DNA of 53,394 bases from an uncultured euryarchaeote (GTDB lineage: Archaea; Thermoplasmatota; Poseidoniia; Poseidoniales; Thalassarchaeaceae), in contig CALEIW010000242.1 in assembly GCA_937876055.1 (NCBI GenBank), positions 1 through 53,394 of the forward strand. The letters run 5' to 3'. A program made the translations under genes and the position numbers. Of the stretch, positions 9,175 to 16,473 are shown piece by piece. The stretch's first letter is position 1. Each line of letters begins with the position of its first letter. Below the pieces are notes generated by a model. That model was not told the origin of the DNA. It saw only the letters and a list, made by a program, of their open reading frames with translations, and ran no database searches.

Positions 9175-9759
9175 ATGTCGACCACTGTTGCTGAAGCAAA
9201 ACAACGTCTAATAGAACGTGTTCGTGATTTGGCATATCTGCACTCTCCTGACGATTTATTCACTCTTGCCAGCGGCCGACAGAGTCCACATTTCTTTGAT
9301 ATGAAGCCAGTAATGATGGATCCGGAGTGTGCTCATCTAATCGGCGTACTGCTCCACACAGAAATAGAATCAATCGGTGGAGTTGACGCGGTCGGCGGGC
9401 TCGAATTAGGAGCGGTACCACTCACCGGTATTGCGATTGCAAAGGCCGGAAAAGGATCTGACCTCCGAGGCTTCTTAGTTCGCAAAGAAGCAAAGGGGCG
9501 AGGCGGTCGTAAAACAGGAAATCCGCCTGGAATTGAGGGGTCAACCCTGCGAGAAGGCGACCGAGTTGTATTGTTGGAAGATGTAACAACAACTGGAGGC
9601 TCCGCTCTCAAAGCCGCTAATCGATTAATCGATATGGGGTGCGATGTAGCGGCTTGTATTACTATTCTAGATCGAGAGGAAGGTGGACAAGACGCCTTCA
9701 AATCTGCCGGAATTAGTTTGCATCCACTCATCCTTCGCTCGGATGTAACGGGTGAGTGA
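9175..9759 (+). CDS. pyrE: Orotate phosphoribosyltransferase
   Basis: This 194-residue enzyme would form orotidine 5'-phosphate from orotate and PRPP in pyrimidine synthesis. It has the type I PRTase signature VVLLEDVTTTGGSALKAA at about residues 131-148, the substrate loop LVRKEAKGRGGRK, and FTLASGRQSPHFFDMKPVMM near the N-terminus. The start follows an AGGGAAGAGG ribosome site. The stop TGA is directly followed by the ATG of the CsaA-like gene, so the two are surely cotranscribed. It is divergent from polC across a short shared promoter region (9035-9174). Confidence 0.93.
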   Translation: MSTTVAEAKQRLIERVRDLAYLHSPDDLFTLASGRQSPHFFDMKPVMMDPECAHLIGVLLHTEIESIGGVDAVGGLELGAVPLTGIAIAKAGKGSDLRGFLVRKEAKGRGGRKTGNPPGIEGSTLREGDRVVLLEDVTTTGGSALKAANRLIDMGCDVAACITILDREEGGQDAFKSAGISLHPLILRSDVTGE

Positions 9760-10155
9760 ATGTCGGAACATGTGATTGATTCCAGCGAGCCGTATCATCC
9801 TGAGAAACTCGAAAAAAAGGACTATGTCGGCGCGGCTGCTTACTTTGAATTGGATTTACGAACAGGTATCATTCTCAAAGTAGAAGAATTCCCTGAGATG
9901 CGTAAACCCTCTTACAAAATTGAAGTTGATTTCGGGCCTGTGATTGGTAAGCTTTGGACCTCGGCCCAGATTACCAACTACTCTCGAGCAGAGTTGGTTG
10001 GCCGAACCGTAGTAGGTGCGTTGAATCTTGGCGACAAGACACTGCCGACCGGTTTTGTCAGCGAATTCCTTGTTTTAGGGGCCTTAGACCCAGATGGTAC
10101 GGTTAGGCTGTTAGAACTTCCAGAAGGAGTCAACCCCGGGTCGATGGTTGCATAG
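9760..10155 (+). CDS. csaA: CsaA-like tRNA-binding domain protein
   Basis: This 131-residue single-domain protein has the OB-fold tRNA-binding domain found in CsaA and at the C-terminus of MetRS. It has FELDLRTGIILKVEEFPEMRKPSYKIEVDFG, SAQITNYSRAELVGRTVVGALNLG and SEFLVLGA, which follow the CsaA consensus (DLRVG..., ARKPAYKL.IDFG, SAQIT..Y). In bacteria CsaA has been linked to protein export and chaperoning. In archaea the role is unproven, and a tRNA-binding role is equally possible. It starts immediately after the pyrE stop codon. Confidence 0.87.
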   Translation: MSEHVIDSSEPYHPEKLEKKDYVGAAAYFELDLRTGIILKVEEFPEMRKPSYKIEVDFGPVIGKLWTSAQITNYSRAELVGRTVVGALNLGDKTLPTGFVSEFLVLGALDPDGTVRLLELPEGVNPGSMVA

Positions 10156-10160
10156 AGAGA

Positions 10161-10724
10161 GTGAATAACCTCCTCATAACTTCGGCAATCATGCAAGAAG
10201 AGGCTGGTTACGCCGATAGCGACCAAATCATGTCTGTAGAATTTGACAAAAAAATCATCATTTATTGGTGGTTAATGGCTAATTTAGGCCTCCTAACGTC
10301 ATTTATAGGTATCCCATTGATGCTGATTTGGCTTCCATTTGGCTGGATAGTTCACCAGAAGCAGTACGAACATATGAGCGGAGCCCTGACTGCTCGTTCC
10401 CTCAATATGCGTATGGGTTGGTTATTCAAGAAACAACAAAACATCGCTCTAGACAAACTTACTGACGTATCAATTTCCGAAGGCCCAATTCTGAAAGCAC
10501 TCGGGGTTGTCAAGATGCAATTCGAGACAGCAGGCGCTGCACCTTTCATACTGTCAGGTGTGAAAAATGCGGATCAATTCCGCGATGTCGTTCTCCAACA
10601 CAGAGATTCATTGATGGCGGCCCCATCCTCACAGTCTAGCTCATCAACTGAATCCAGTGACGTTCTAATTGAAATCAGAGATTTACTCAAAGAAATCAAT
10701 ACCAATTTATCCAGTGAAGAGTGA
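10161..10724 (+). CDS. Membrane protein with a bacterial-type PH (bPH2/DUF304) domain
   Basis: This is a 187-residue protein if the GTG at 10161 is used; ATG 10191 and 10230 are later alternatives. Two adjacent hydrophobic segments (IIIYWWLMANLGLLTSFIGIPLMLIWLPFGWIV, about residues 31-63) form a membrane hairpin. A bPH2-like domain follows (LTARSLNMRMGWLFKKQQNIALDKLTDVSISEGPILKALGVVKMQFETAG), where Q-I-L-D-K-I-TDV is the typical signature. The tail is Ser-rich and ends in an amphipathic helix (VLIEIRDLLKEINTNL). It lies 5 nt after the csaA stop codon, so it belongs to the pyrE transcript. The role is unknown. Confidence 0.78.
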   Translation: MNNLLITSAIMQEEAGYADSDQIMSVEFDKKIIIYWWLMANLGLLTSFIGIPLMLIWLPFGWIVHQKQYEHMSGALTARSLNMRMGWLFKKQQNIALDKLTDVSISEGPILKALGVVKMQFETAGAAPFILSGVKNADQFRDVVLQHRDSLMAAPSSQSSSSTESSDVLIEIRDLLKEINTNLSSEE

Positions 10725-10770
10725 TTATTCAATCGTCATGCTATTGGACTAGACGCCACTCGTTGATATC

Positions 10771-11262
10771 ATGCCTACCATGGTTAGAATGACGACAAGC
10801 GCTGGAGATATTGACATTGCACTGTATACCGAGGATTGTCCTGAGACAACAGGTAACTTCCTCAAATTGGTGGATGAGGAGTTCTACAACGGATTACACT
10901 TTCACCGTGTAATTAAGAATTTCATGATTCAAGGCGGATGCCCGAGATCAAAGGACCCGTTTGATGGAAGAGCAGGAACAGGCGGCCCTGGTTGGAAAAT
11001 CCCTTGCGAGGCATCCGCATTGGCAAAAAAACACGACAGACCCGGATTATTTTCTATGGCAAATGCAGGCCCTAACACAGGCGGCTCACAATTTTTCCTA
11101 ACAACCGTTCCAACACCTTGGTTAGACGGAAATCACGCGGTTTTTGGAGAGGTAATCGAGGGCATGGAGAATGTCTACAAGATTGAGAACTGTGATACGA
11201 AGCCCGGAGATAGGCCTTACGACCCTCAAAAAATCATCTCCGTTCAGCGATTAGAAGAGTAA
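10771..11262 (+). CDS. Cyclophilin-type peptidyl-prolyl cis-trans isomerase
   Basis: This 163-residue cytoplasmic cyclophilin catalyses proline cis-trans isomerisation. It has the active-site strand FHRVIKNFMIQGGCP (catalytic Arg in FHRV), the SMANAGPNTGGSQFFLTT signature and WLDGNHAVFGEVIEGM with the conserved Trp and His. There is no signal peptide. The length is normal for a minimal bacterial or archaeal cyclophilin. It is followed by an AT-rich promoter region for the fumarase gene. Confidence 0.93.
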   Translation: MPTMVRMTTSAGDIDIALYTEDCPETTGNFLKLVDEEFYNGLHFHRVIKNFMIQGGCPRSKDPFDGRAGTGGPGWKIPCEASALAKKHDRPGLFSMANAGPNTGGSQFFLTTVPTPWLDGNHAVFGEVIEGMENVYKIENCDTKPGDRPYDPQKIISVQRLEE

Positions 11263-11281
11263 TCGTTGCATACAAAGCCAA

Positions 11282-11308
11282 TAATTAATTTTATTAATAA
11301 CTAATTAA
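11282..11308 (+). promoter_or_regulatory. Promoter of the RHH-fumarase gene with paired TAATTAA repeats around the TATA box
   Basis: TAATTAA occurs at 11282-11288 and again at 11302-11308, exactly 20 bp apart (two helical turns). The TATA-like TTTTATTAATAA lies between them at 11289-11300. The ATG at 11319 is 20-30 nt downstream, so the transcript is nearly or fully leaderless. Paired sites two turns apart next to a gene whose product carries a ribbon-helix-helix domain would fit autoregulation, but no binding is shown. Confidence 0.5.
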
Positions 11309-11318
11309 GCGCCTGTTT

Positions 11319-12920
11319 ATGGCCAAACATCGGGCGGGCGACCGTCGCATAATCAGTATCAGCATACCAGAAGAGCTTGCAAGGAAGCTAGACAGAAGGG
11401 TCGGAAAAGGCCGAAATGATGGCAGATCCGCAACAATAACAAAAATGATACAAAACGGCCTGGAAACTGAGCAAACTGTAGCAATACAAACTCCAGTTAG
11501 CGAGCAAAGAAGTGCATCCGGAGTCCAAGGTGAAATCAGAATTGAAAAAGATACAATGGGAGAGTTAGAAGTCCCAGCGGATCGATACTTTGGAGCACAA
11601 ACCGCTCGCTCGCTAATCAACTTCGATATAGGCACTGACACGATGCCGCCATCTGTAATCAGAGCCTTCGGAATTCTAAAACAAGCCGCCGCAGAAACTA
11701 ATGTCGATCTCGGCCAATTAGATCCTCAGATTGGCGCCCTAATTTCTTCTGCTTGCGATGAAGTAATTTCTGGCTCATTGGATGAACATTTTCCTCTTCG
11801 AGTTTGGCAAACGGGTTCGGGGACACAAACCAACATGAATAGCAACGAAGTAATTGCTAATCGAGCAATAGAGATGGCTGGGGGTGAATTAGGTAGCAAA
11901 TCACCAGTGCACCCTAATGATCATGTTAATCGCGGTCAATCCAGCAACGACACTTTCCCAACAGCAATGCACATCGCAGCCGCCGAGGAAATCCACCATC
12001 GGTTATTGCCTGCAGTTAGATTACTACACAACTCTCTGGCAACAAAGGCGGATGAGTTCGAAAATATAGTAAAAATCGGCCGAACTCACCTAATGGATGC
12101 AGTCCCACTTACTCTTGGCCAAGAATTCGGCGGCTATGTTTCCATGTTATCATCTGATATTCGTCGTATTGAGGCCGCTTGGGACGATTTACTAGAATTG
12201 GCTCTGGGTGGTACAGCAGTTGGAACAGGCCTAAACACCCATTACGAATTCGCTGACAAAGTAGCCGATAGAATCGCCGACAAGACCCAATTACCATTCG
12301 TCTCGGCTGAAAATAAATTTGCTCAATTAGCGGCTCATGATGCAATCGTAGCTGCTTCAGGGGCACTCAACACTCTCGCTGTAAGTCTAATGAAGATTGC
12401 AAATGATATTCGTTGGATGGGTTCAGGGCCACGTTGCGGATTTGGCGAATTGTCTCTACCAGCCAATGAACCAGGGTCGAGCATCATGCCAGGAAAGGTG
12501 AATCCAACTCAATCCGAAGCTATGACAATGGTGTGCTGCCAGGTAATGGGCAACCACACAGCGATTAGCGTTGGAGGCAGTCAAGGAAATTTTGAACTCA
12601 ACGTCTACAAGCCTTTGATGATCTACAATTTACTACACAGCACTAGGTTACTTGCAGATACTTGTAGGGCCTTTACTGAGAAATGTGTTGATGGGCTTGA
12701 AGCCAATGAAGGAGTAATCGCTTCTCATCTTGAGAATAGTTTGATGCTGGTCACAGCTTTGAACAATCACATTGGATATGATAGCGCTGCAAAGATTGCA
12801 AAACACGCTCACTCAAGTGGTTCTACGCTAAGGGAGTCAGCGCTTGAACTTGGATTAGTCACAAACGATCAATTTGACCAATGGGTGAAACCTAGAGAGA
12901 TGATAGGTCCTAAAGAGTAG
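11319..12920 (+). CDS. fumC: Class II fumarate hydratase with an N-terminal ribbon-helix-helix domain
   Basis: This 533-residue fusion converts fumarate and malate in the TCA cycle. Residues about 75-533 are a complete class II fumarase: RIEKDTMGELEVPADRYFGAQT, TGSGTQTNMNSNEV, HPNDHVNRGQSSNDTFPTAMH and the signature GSSIMPGKVNPTQSEA near residue 387. Residues 1-50 look like a ribbon-helix-helix DNA-binding domain: a basic start, a strand RRIISISIP, then helices EELARKLDRRVGKG and RSATITKMIQNGLE. After the ATG at codon 43 there is no in-frame ATG, GTG or TTG before the fumarase domain, so the fused product is the simplest reading. It has its own AT-rich promoter. Confidence 0.9.
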   Translation: MAKHRAGDRRIISISIPEELARKLDRRVGKGRNDGRSATITKMIQNGLETEQTVAIQTPVSEQRSASGVQGEIRIEKDTMGELEVPADRYFGAQTARSLINFDIGTDTMPPSVIRAFGILKQAAAETNVDLGQLDPQIGALISSACDEVISGSLDEHFPLRVWQTGSGTQTNMNSNEVIANRAIEMAGGELGSKSPVHPNDHVNRGQSSNDTFPTAMHIAAAEEIHHRLLPAVRLLHNSLATKADEFENIVKIGRTHLMDAVPLTLGQEFGGYVSMLSSDIRRIEAAWDDLLELALGGTAVGTGLNTHYEFADKVADRIADKTQLPFVSAENKFAQLAAHDAIVAASGALNTLAVSLMKIANDIRWMGSGPRCGFGELSLPANEPGSSIMPGKVNPTQSEAMTMVCCQVMGNHTAISVGGSQGNFELNVYKPLMIYNLLHSTRLLADTCRAFTEKCVDGLEANEGVIASHLENSLMLVTALNNHIGYDSAAKIAKHAHSSGSTLRESALELGLVTNDQFDQWVKPREMIGPKE

Positions 12921-12964
12921 TCTAACTGGAGATAGTTCTGAACTAACGAAATCATACATTGACG

Positions 12965-12977
12965 GGAGAAAACCTCC
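12965..12977. terminator. Short hairpin with a T tract on the minus strand, between the fumarase gene and the structured RNA
   Basis: GGAG 12965-12968 pairs with CTCC 12974-12977. On the minus strand the loop is GTTTT, giving a stem with a T run that could end the minus-strand RNA. It lies between two convergent units, so it could serve either one. The evidence is weak because the stem is short. Confidence 0.3.
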
Positions 12978-13305
12978 GCAATGATTGATAATTAGATGGA
13001 ATGGGGCTCAGCCGTACTTTGGTACAAGGTGGGAGCAGCAGGGGGTTCTGCACATGGGGGAGCATCCCCCCCTGCTATCTCCGCAGGGTCCGGTTCCATC
13101 CGGGCTTGCGCCCTTTTTTTCCCGGGTAGATGACTACATTGCTCCGGAGAGCCTTTTTGTCGTTTCCCGCTTCTTCGAGGATCGCTCCCCGTTTCTGCGT
13201 TTCCATTTCCCTCCCCGGCTCTCACCGGTTTGTTCTTTGGAATGAGTGCCGGTCCTCCACGCGTCTCCGCGCTCTTGTTCCCGCTGTGTTTCCCTTAGGT
13301 TTCTT

Positions 13306-13325
13306 TTCCCCTTCCTTACGTCCGG
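13306..13325 (-). repeat. Copy 1 of a 20-nt repeat inside the structured RNA
   Basis: On the minus strand this reads CCGGACGTAAGGAAGGGGAA. The second copy at 13489-13508 differs at one base and lies 183 nt away. Both copies are preceded by an A-rich AGAA/GAAA context. The pair suggests two related modules in the RNA, or two copies of a protein-binding site. Confidence 0.6.
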
Positions 13326-13488
13326 TTCTTGTCTTCCTTTGTTCCCCGCAGATTCGCCTCAAGCTTTTCCCATCTCTGGTTCTCTCGCTCTTCGCGTATG
13401 CACTCACGGTCTGGTTAGTTGGCACGGTATGCGTTTTCCCTGCCTAAGCAGTGCGGTTGTGTTTTCCCCAACTTTCCCTGTGGCTTCC

Positions 13489-13508
13489 TTCCCCTTCCTT
13501 TCGTCCGG
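13489..13508 (-). repeat. Copy 2 of the 20-nt repeat inside the structured RNA
   Basis: On the minus strand this reads CCGGACGAAAGGAAGGGGAA, with one mismatch to the copy at 13306-13325. It lies between the CCGG-AAA-CC-GCAA hairpin (13568-13589) and the CTGC-TTAG-GCAG hairpin (13440-13451). Confidence 0.6.
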
Positions 13509-13697
13509 TTTTCTCCACCTCAGTTCGACCGTATCTCCCCTGGCCCAAGTGCCAAGTTCGATCATCCCCGGTTTCCTTGCGGTTTCCGGTTCTACCACCC
13601 CGAGTTCGGGGTTCGGTTCTGTGGCCCGCGGTGTTTGCCGAAGCTCGCACCACACCACTCTCCCAGAGCGGCATCTTTGGTCTGAACGGCGGAGGCA

Positions 13698-13705
13698 CAT
13701 AAACA
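13698..13705 (-). promoter_or_regulatory. TATA box for the structured RNA
   Basis: On the minus strand CGAAA (a BRE-like purine run) is followed by TGTTTATG. Archaeal transcription usually starts about 25 nt after the box centre, which gives a start near 13674-13678. That is just where the stem-rich sequence begins. No start codon with a long frame follows. Confidence 0.45.
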
Positions 13706-13781
13706 TTTCGCTAAATGAGGTACTGTGGACCGGAAATAGGGGTCTAGGGATGTTAATTTCCACTGCATCCCAGGCCGAGAA

Positions 13782-14825
13782 TTATAGATTTCTTAACATC
13801 CTTAGTCGAGCTCGAAGATCTGATTTTTCAGAATATTCTTCAGGCTCTTCTTGGTGTGAATTTATTCTTCTCTGTATAACTTCAGATTCTACAAAGTAGA
13901 CTCTTCCCTGGTCATCTCCGAGTACTATTCTATTGGATGATGAATCCATCTGTCGTAACCTAGAATCATGGGATATTTTATTCGATACTTCACCAATTAT
14001 CATTATCCAAACATTCACTCCATCGAAGGAAGACGCCCAACCATTAGTTTCGACAATTTCGACTGCATCAACAGAGCCAGGTAGATTTTCTGATCCGGTT
14101 TTCATTGAGATGCTACCATCTTCATGACCAGAAATCCAGCCATCGGGGCTAGAAGCAATCGAGGTCACCAAGGTTCCCGCCTCGAGGACTGATTCATCCA
14201 ATGAATTCAAGGAGCCATCGGCGTGTCCAAAAATCAAATCTTTATTTTCTCCACAACCACAGGTGACCGGACTGTTTGTTGGTAGCGCGTTATGCTCGAC
14301 AGAGGCTTCAGGGCGAACTCTGAGATAACCGCACCTGGGTCGTCCTAATCCTAGAACGATACCCCCAGAACCATCTGAAGAAATATGCCAAGAACGTTCA
14401 GCGATTACCCAACGTTCCAATTCATTTCCCAATTTATCGAATCTCCAAATGGTGGATTCGATGAAGTCGGCGACCTCTAACTCGTAAACCGATGAGGTCG
14501 CCCAGATATTCCCATCCGCTGCTAATACGTAGTCACTTGCTCCTTCCAATTTTTTATTCCAAAGAAGCGACCCATTCTCTATGTCAACTGCATGAAGAGA
14601 ATCAGATGCTGTGACATAAACACTGCCTGAATCTACAGAGATGTCTGAAATCGGCCCGCTAATTGAAACTCTCCAACGTTCAACTCCACTGGAAGCATCC
14701 CAGGAAACAAGTAATCCATCGTGAGAGCCAGCGAATAGTAAATCCTCGACTAGAAGTAATGCGGAACAGGAGCTGGAAAGGTCTCGCACATAGGACGAGA
14801 TAGCCTCAAGGGAAAGTCCGGTCAC
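13782..14825 (-). CDS. Predicted beta-propeller (PQQ/WD40-like) repeat protein
   Basis: This 347-residue protein consists of repeated strands ending in hydrophobic-W/Y-D patterns (LLFAGSHDGLLVSWDASSGVERWRVS, SVYVTASDSLHAVDIENGSLLWNKKL, IFGHADGSLNSLDES, WISGHEDGSISMKTG, IVLGDDQGRVYFVES). This is typical of a PQQ-like or WD40-like propeller. There is no signal peptide or membrane segment, so it is probably cytoplasmic. The tail is charged and Arg-rich (SDLRARLRMLRNL). Propellers are mostly interaction platforms and the partner is unknown. The gene follows the M32 carboxypeptidase on the same strand with a gap of about 40 nt, so cotranscription is likely. Confidence 0.75.
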   Translation of the reverse strand: MTGLSLEAISSYVRDLSSSCSALLLVEDLLFAGSHDGLLVSWDASSGVERWRVSISGPISDISVDSGSVYVTASDSLHAVDIENGSLLWNKKLEGASDYVLAADGNIWATSSVYELEVADFIESTIWRFDKLGNELERWVIAERSWHISSDGSGGIVLGLGRPRCGYLRVRPEASVEHNALPTNSPVTCGCGENKDLIFGHADGSLNSLDESVLEAGTLVTSIASSPDGWISGHEDGSISMKTGSENLPGSVDAVEIVETNGWASSFDGVNVWIMIIGEVSNKISHDSRLRQMDSSSNRIVLGDDQGRVYFVESEVIQRRINSHQEEPEEYSEKSDLRARLRMLRNL

Positions 14826-14863
14826 AGAGTCTCTACTCGACTGCTGAATATCGTATTTTGTGT

Positions 14864-16366
14864 CTACGCGGTCAACCCATAGAGACGTTTGACCTTGTCT
14901 TGGAGATATTCTACGAATGCATCAGGAGATGGCGGCGAGCCGGTAGCCTCCTCGATTAAGGCTGCAGGCTCCAGAATGCTACCTCGCGCGTGCACGCGCG
15001 AGCGCATCCAGTCCAAAATCGGCGCGAAATCTCCATTTCGAATTTGTTCATCGTGGTCTGGAAGGTCTTCTCTTGCCTTGGCAAGAAGTTGCGCAGCGTA
15101 GAGGTTTCCAAGTGTGTAAGTTGGGAAATATCCGAAGGCTCCCATAGACCAGTGTATATCTTGCAGAACACCTAGAGTTCGATTTGGCGCTCTAATTCCT
15201 AGGAATTCTTCGTACATGTCGTCCCAAACATCAGGGAGATCGTCAACTTCGATTTCACCAGCGATTAACTTCTTCTCGACTTCATATCGAATCATTATGT
15301 GCAGGTTGTAGGTTGCCTCATCAGATTCTGTACGAATTAAACTCGGTTCTACTAGATTAACCGCCCTCCAGAGATCTTCTGCACTTACTCCTTCCATATT
15401 TTCTGGGAAATTTTCCTTCCAAATCGGTAATGCCCATTCACAGAATTCTCTGCTTCGACCAACCTGATTCTCGAATAGTCGACTCTGACTTTCATGAACA
15501 CCTAGTCCATTAGCCTGTCCGGCAGGTTGGAAGTCTAGGTTACGAGGCCGACCTTGCTCGTACAAACCGTGACCAGTCTCATGCATTGATCCGTAAAGAG
15601 AACCGAATGGATCAGTTTCTGAATACCTGGTGGTCCAACGCACATCATCAGGGTTTGGCCCACCACAGAATGGATGAGTGGAGGCATCACGACGTCCCGC
15701 AGCAAAGTCGAAACCAAGGGCTTCGGATACGGATTGAGACAGAGACTCTTGACCTGATTGGCTCCAAGAATTATTCTCAATGAAGCCCATTTCTGGACGC
15801 TCCCCTCGCTCCACGACGGCCTTTACAAGAGGCGCAACATTCTCTCTCAATCCAGCGAATAACGGGTCTACTCTTGATACAGTGAGGCCGGATTCATAGA
15901 TGTCCAATAGAGCATCGTAGCGAAGCTCTTCATAGCCCAAATAGTCAGCTTTTTGTCGAGCCAGGTAAACCATCTTTGCAAGGTCATCTCGGAAAATCGA
16001 GAAATCGTCCTCGGCTCGAGCTTTCTGCCAAGATATCAGAGATTGAGACTTGTGCTTTGCCATTTCTTCAACGAATTCTGTTGGTAGTTTTGTGGCTTTA
16101 TCGTACGAGTCGCGTGCGAGTCGAACATTGGCTGATTGCACGTCGTTTAGGTCCTCGCGTGCCTCCAACTCAGTGAGTAATTCTCCAATTCTAGGGTCAG
16201 TCGTCGCTTCGTGTCCGGTTTTAGAAACCCAAGCCAATTGTTCCGCTCGAAGCGCTGCGGCTTTTGGTGGCATCAATACTTCTTGATCCCAGCCTAGTAG
16301 ACCGCCGATTTGCGAGATTAAGTCAATGTTCTTCAAACGTTCAAGTAACTCCTCGTAAGCATCCAT
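14864..16366 (-). CDS. M32 family (Taq-type) metallocarboxypeptidase
   Basis: This 500-residue zinc carboxypeptidase removes C-terminal residues from peptides. The family length is about 500. The zinc motif HETGH appears in YGSMHETGHGLYEQGRP near residue 261, followed by GVHESQSRLFENQVGRS, IRTESDEATYNLHIMIRYEVEKKLI and the conserved YFPTYTLGNLYAAQL near the C-terminus. There is no signal peptide, so it is cytoplasmic. A 20-bp perfect palindrome (14983-15002) lies in the codons for a conserved RSRVHARGS segment and is probably a codon-choice accident. It is divergent from the S15 lipoprotein peptidase. Confidence 0.93.
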   Translation of the reverse strand: MDAYEELLERLKNIDLISQIGGLLGWDQEVLMPPKAAALRAEQLAWVSKTGHEATTDPRIGELLTELEAREDLNDVQSANVRLARDSYDKATKLPTEFVEEMAKHKSQSLISWQKARAEDDFSIFRDDLAKMVYLARQKADYLGYEELRYDALLDIYESGLTVSRVDPLFAGLRENVAPLVKAVVERGERPEMGFIENNSWSQSGQESLSQSVSEALGFDFAAGRRDASTHPFCGGPNPDDVRWTTRYSETDPFGSLYGSMHETGHGLYEQGRPRNLDFQPAGQANGLGVHESQSRLFENQVGRSREFCEWALPIWKENFPENMEGVSAEDLWRAVNLVEPSLIRTESDEATYNLHIMIRYEVEKKLIAGEIEVDDLPDVWDDMYEEFLGIRAPNRTLGVLQDIHWSMGAFGYFPTYTLGNLYAAQLLAKAREDLPDHDEQIRNGDFAPILDWMRSRVHARGSILEPAALIEEATGSPPSPDAFVEYLQDKVKRLYGLTA

Positions 16367-16473
16367 GTAAGAACCGGGTCGGCACCCCTCATCAAACCCT
16401 TCGATATAGTAAATTCAAAATTTCATTTATCATTATCCGGCTATTTTTTCTCACACCAAGAGTCAGAACTCTC

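Larger units (their letters stand above)
12985..13676 (-). ncRNA. Candidate large structured non-coding RNA (about 690 nt, family not recognised)
   Basis: No credible protein gene occupies this GC-rich stretch. The minus strand is purine-rich and full of short perfect stems closed by stable loops: GGTG-CGA-GC-TTCG-GC-AAA-CACC (13630-13651), CCCCG-AACT-CGGGG (13598-13611), CCGG-AAA-CC-GCAA-GG-AAA-CCGG (13568-13589), TGGC/GCCA (13541-13554), CTGC-TTAG-GCAG (13440-13451), CGCG-GAGA-CGCG (13260-13271), CCGGC-A-CTCA / TGAG-A-GCCGG (13215-13252), GCTC-TCCG-GAGC (13141-13152), GTAG-TCAT-CTAC (13126-13137), GGGC-GCAA-GCCC (13102-13113), and a long stem 13032-13082 enclosed by GATGGAA/TTCCATC (12995-13001/13094-13100). 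The GNRA and UUCG loops appear only in the minus orientation, which sets the strand. I could not match RNase P, SRP or rRNA consensus blocks. The ends are estimates. Confidence 0.6.

Noticed and set aside
11319..11550. RHH-fumarase fusion as a sequencing frameshift joining two genes
   Set aside because: The frame is continuous with no internal ATG/GTG/TTG near the fumarase domain, no ribosome site and no gap, so a true fusion is simpler. Relatives must confirm it.
13000..13120. SRP RNA, suggested by GGGAGCAGC on the plus strand at 13031-13039
   Set aside because: The flanking sequence does not form the SRP helix 8 with its tetraloop, and loop types indicate that the RNA is on the other strand.
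12985..13899. Several overlapping open frames of 65-217 codons on both strands
   Set aside because: Their products are rich in Ser/Pro/Arg/Cys with no family resemblance. They overlap one another in several frames, and codon use is unlike neighbours. The stretch is better explained by structured RNA.
14983..15002. Perfect 20-bp palindrome CTCGCGCGTGCACGCGCGAG
   Set aside because: It lies inside codons for a conserved segment of the M32 carboxypeptidase, so it is probably a by-product of Arg/His/Ala codon choice. A similar stem at 16487-16503 near the S15 start is noted in that entry.
16264..16473. Upstream extension of the S15 lipoprotein gene
   Set aside because: It overlaps the divergent M32 gene and its promoter. 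The added residues are not signal-like, whereas a start at 16474 or 16501 gives a normal lipoprotein signal peptide.
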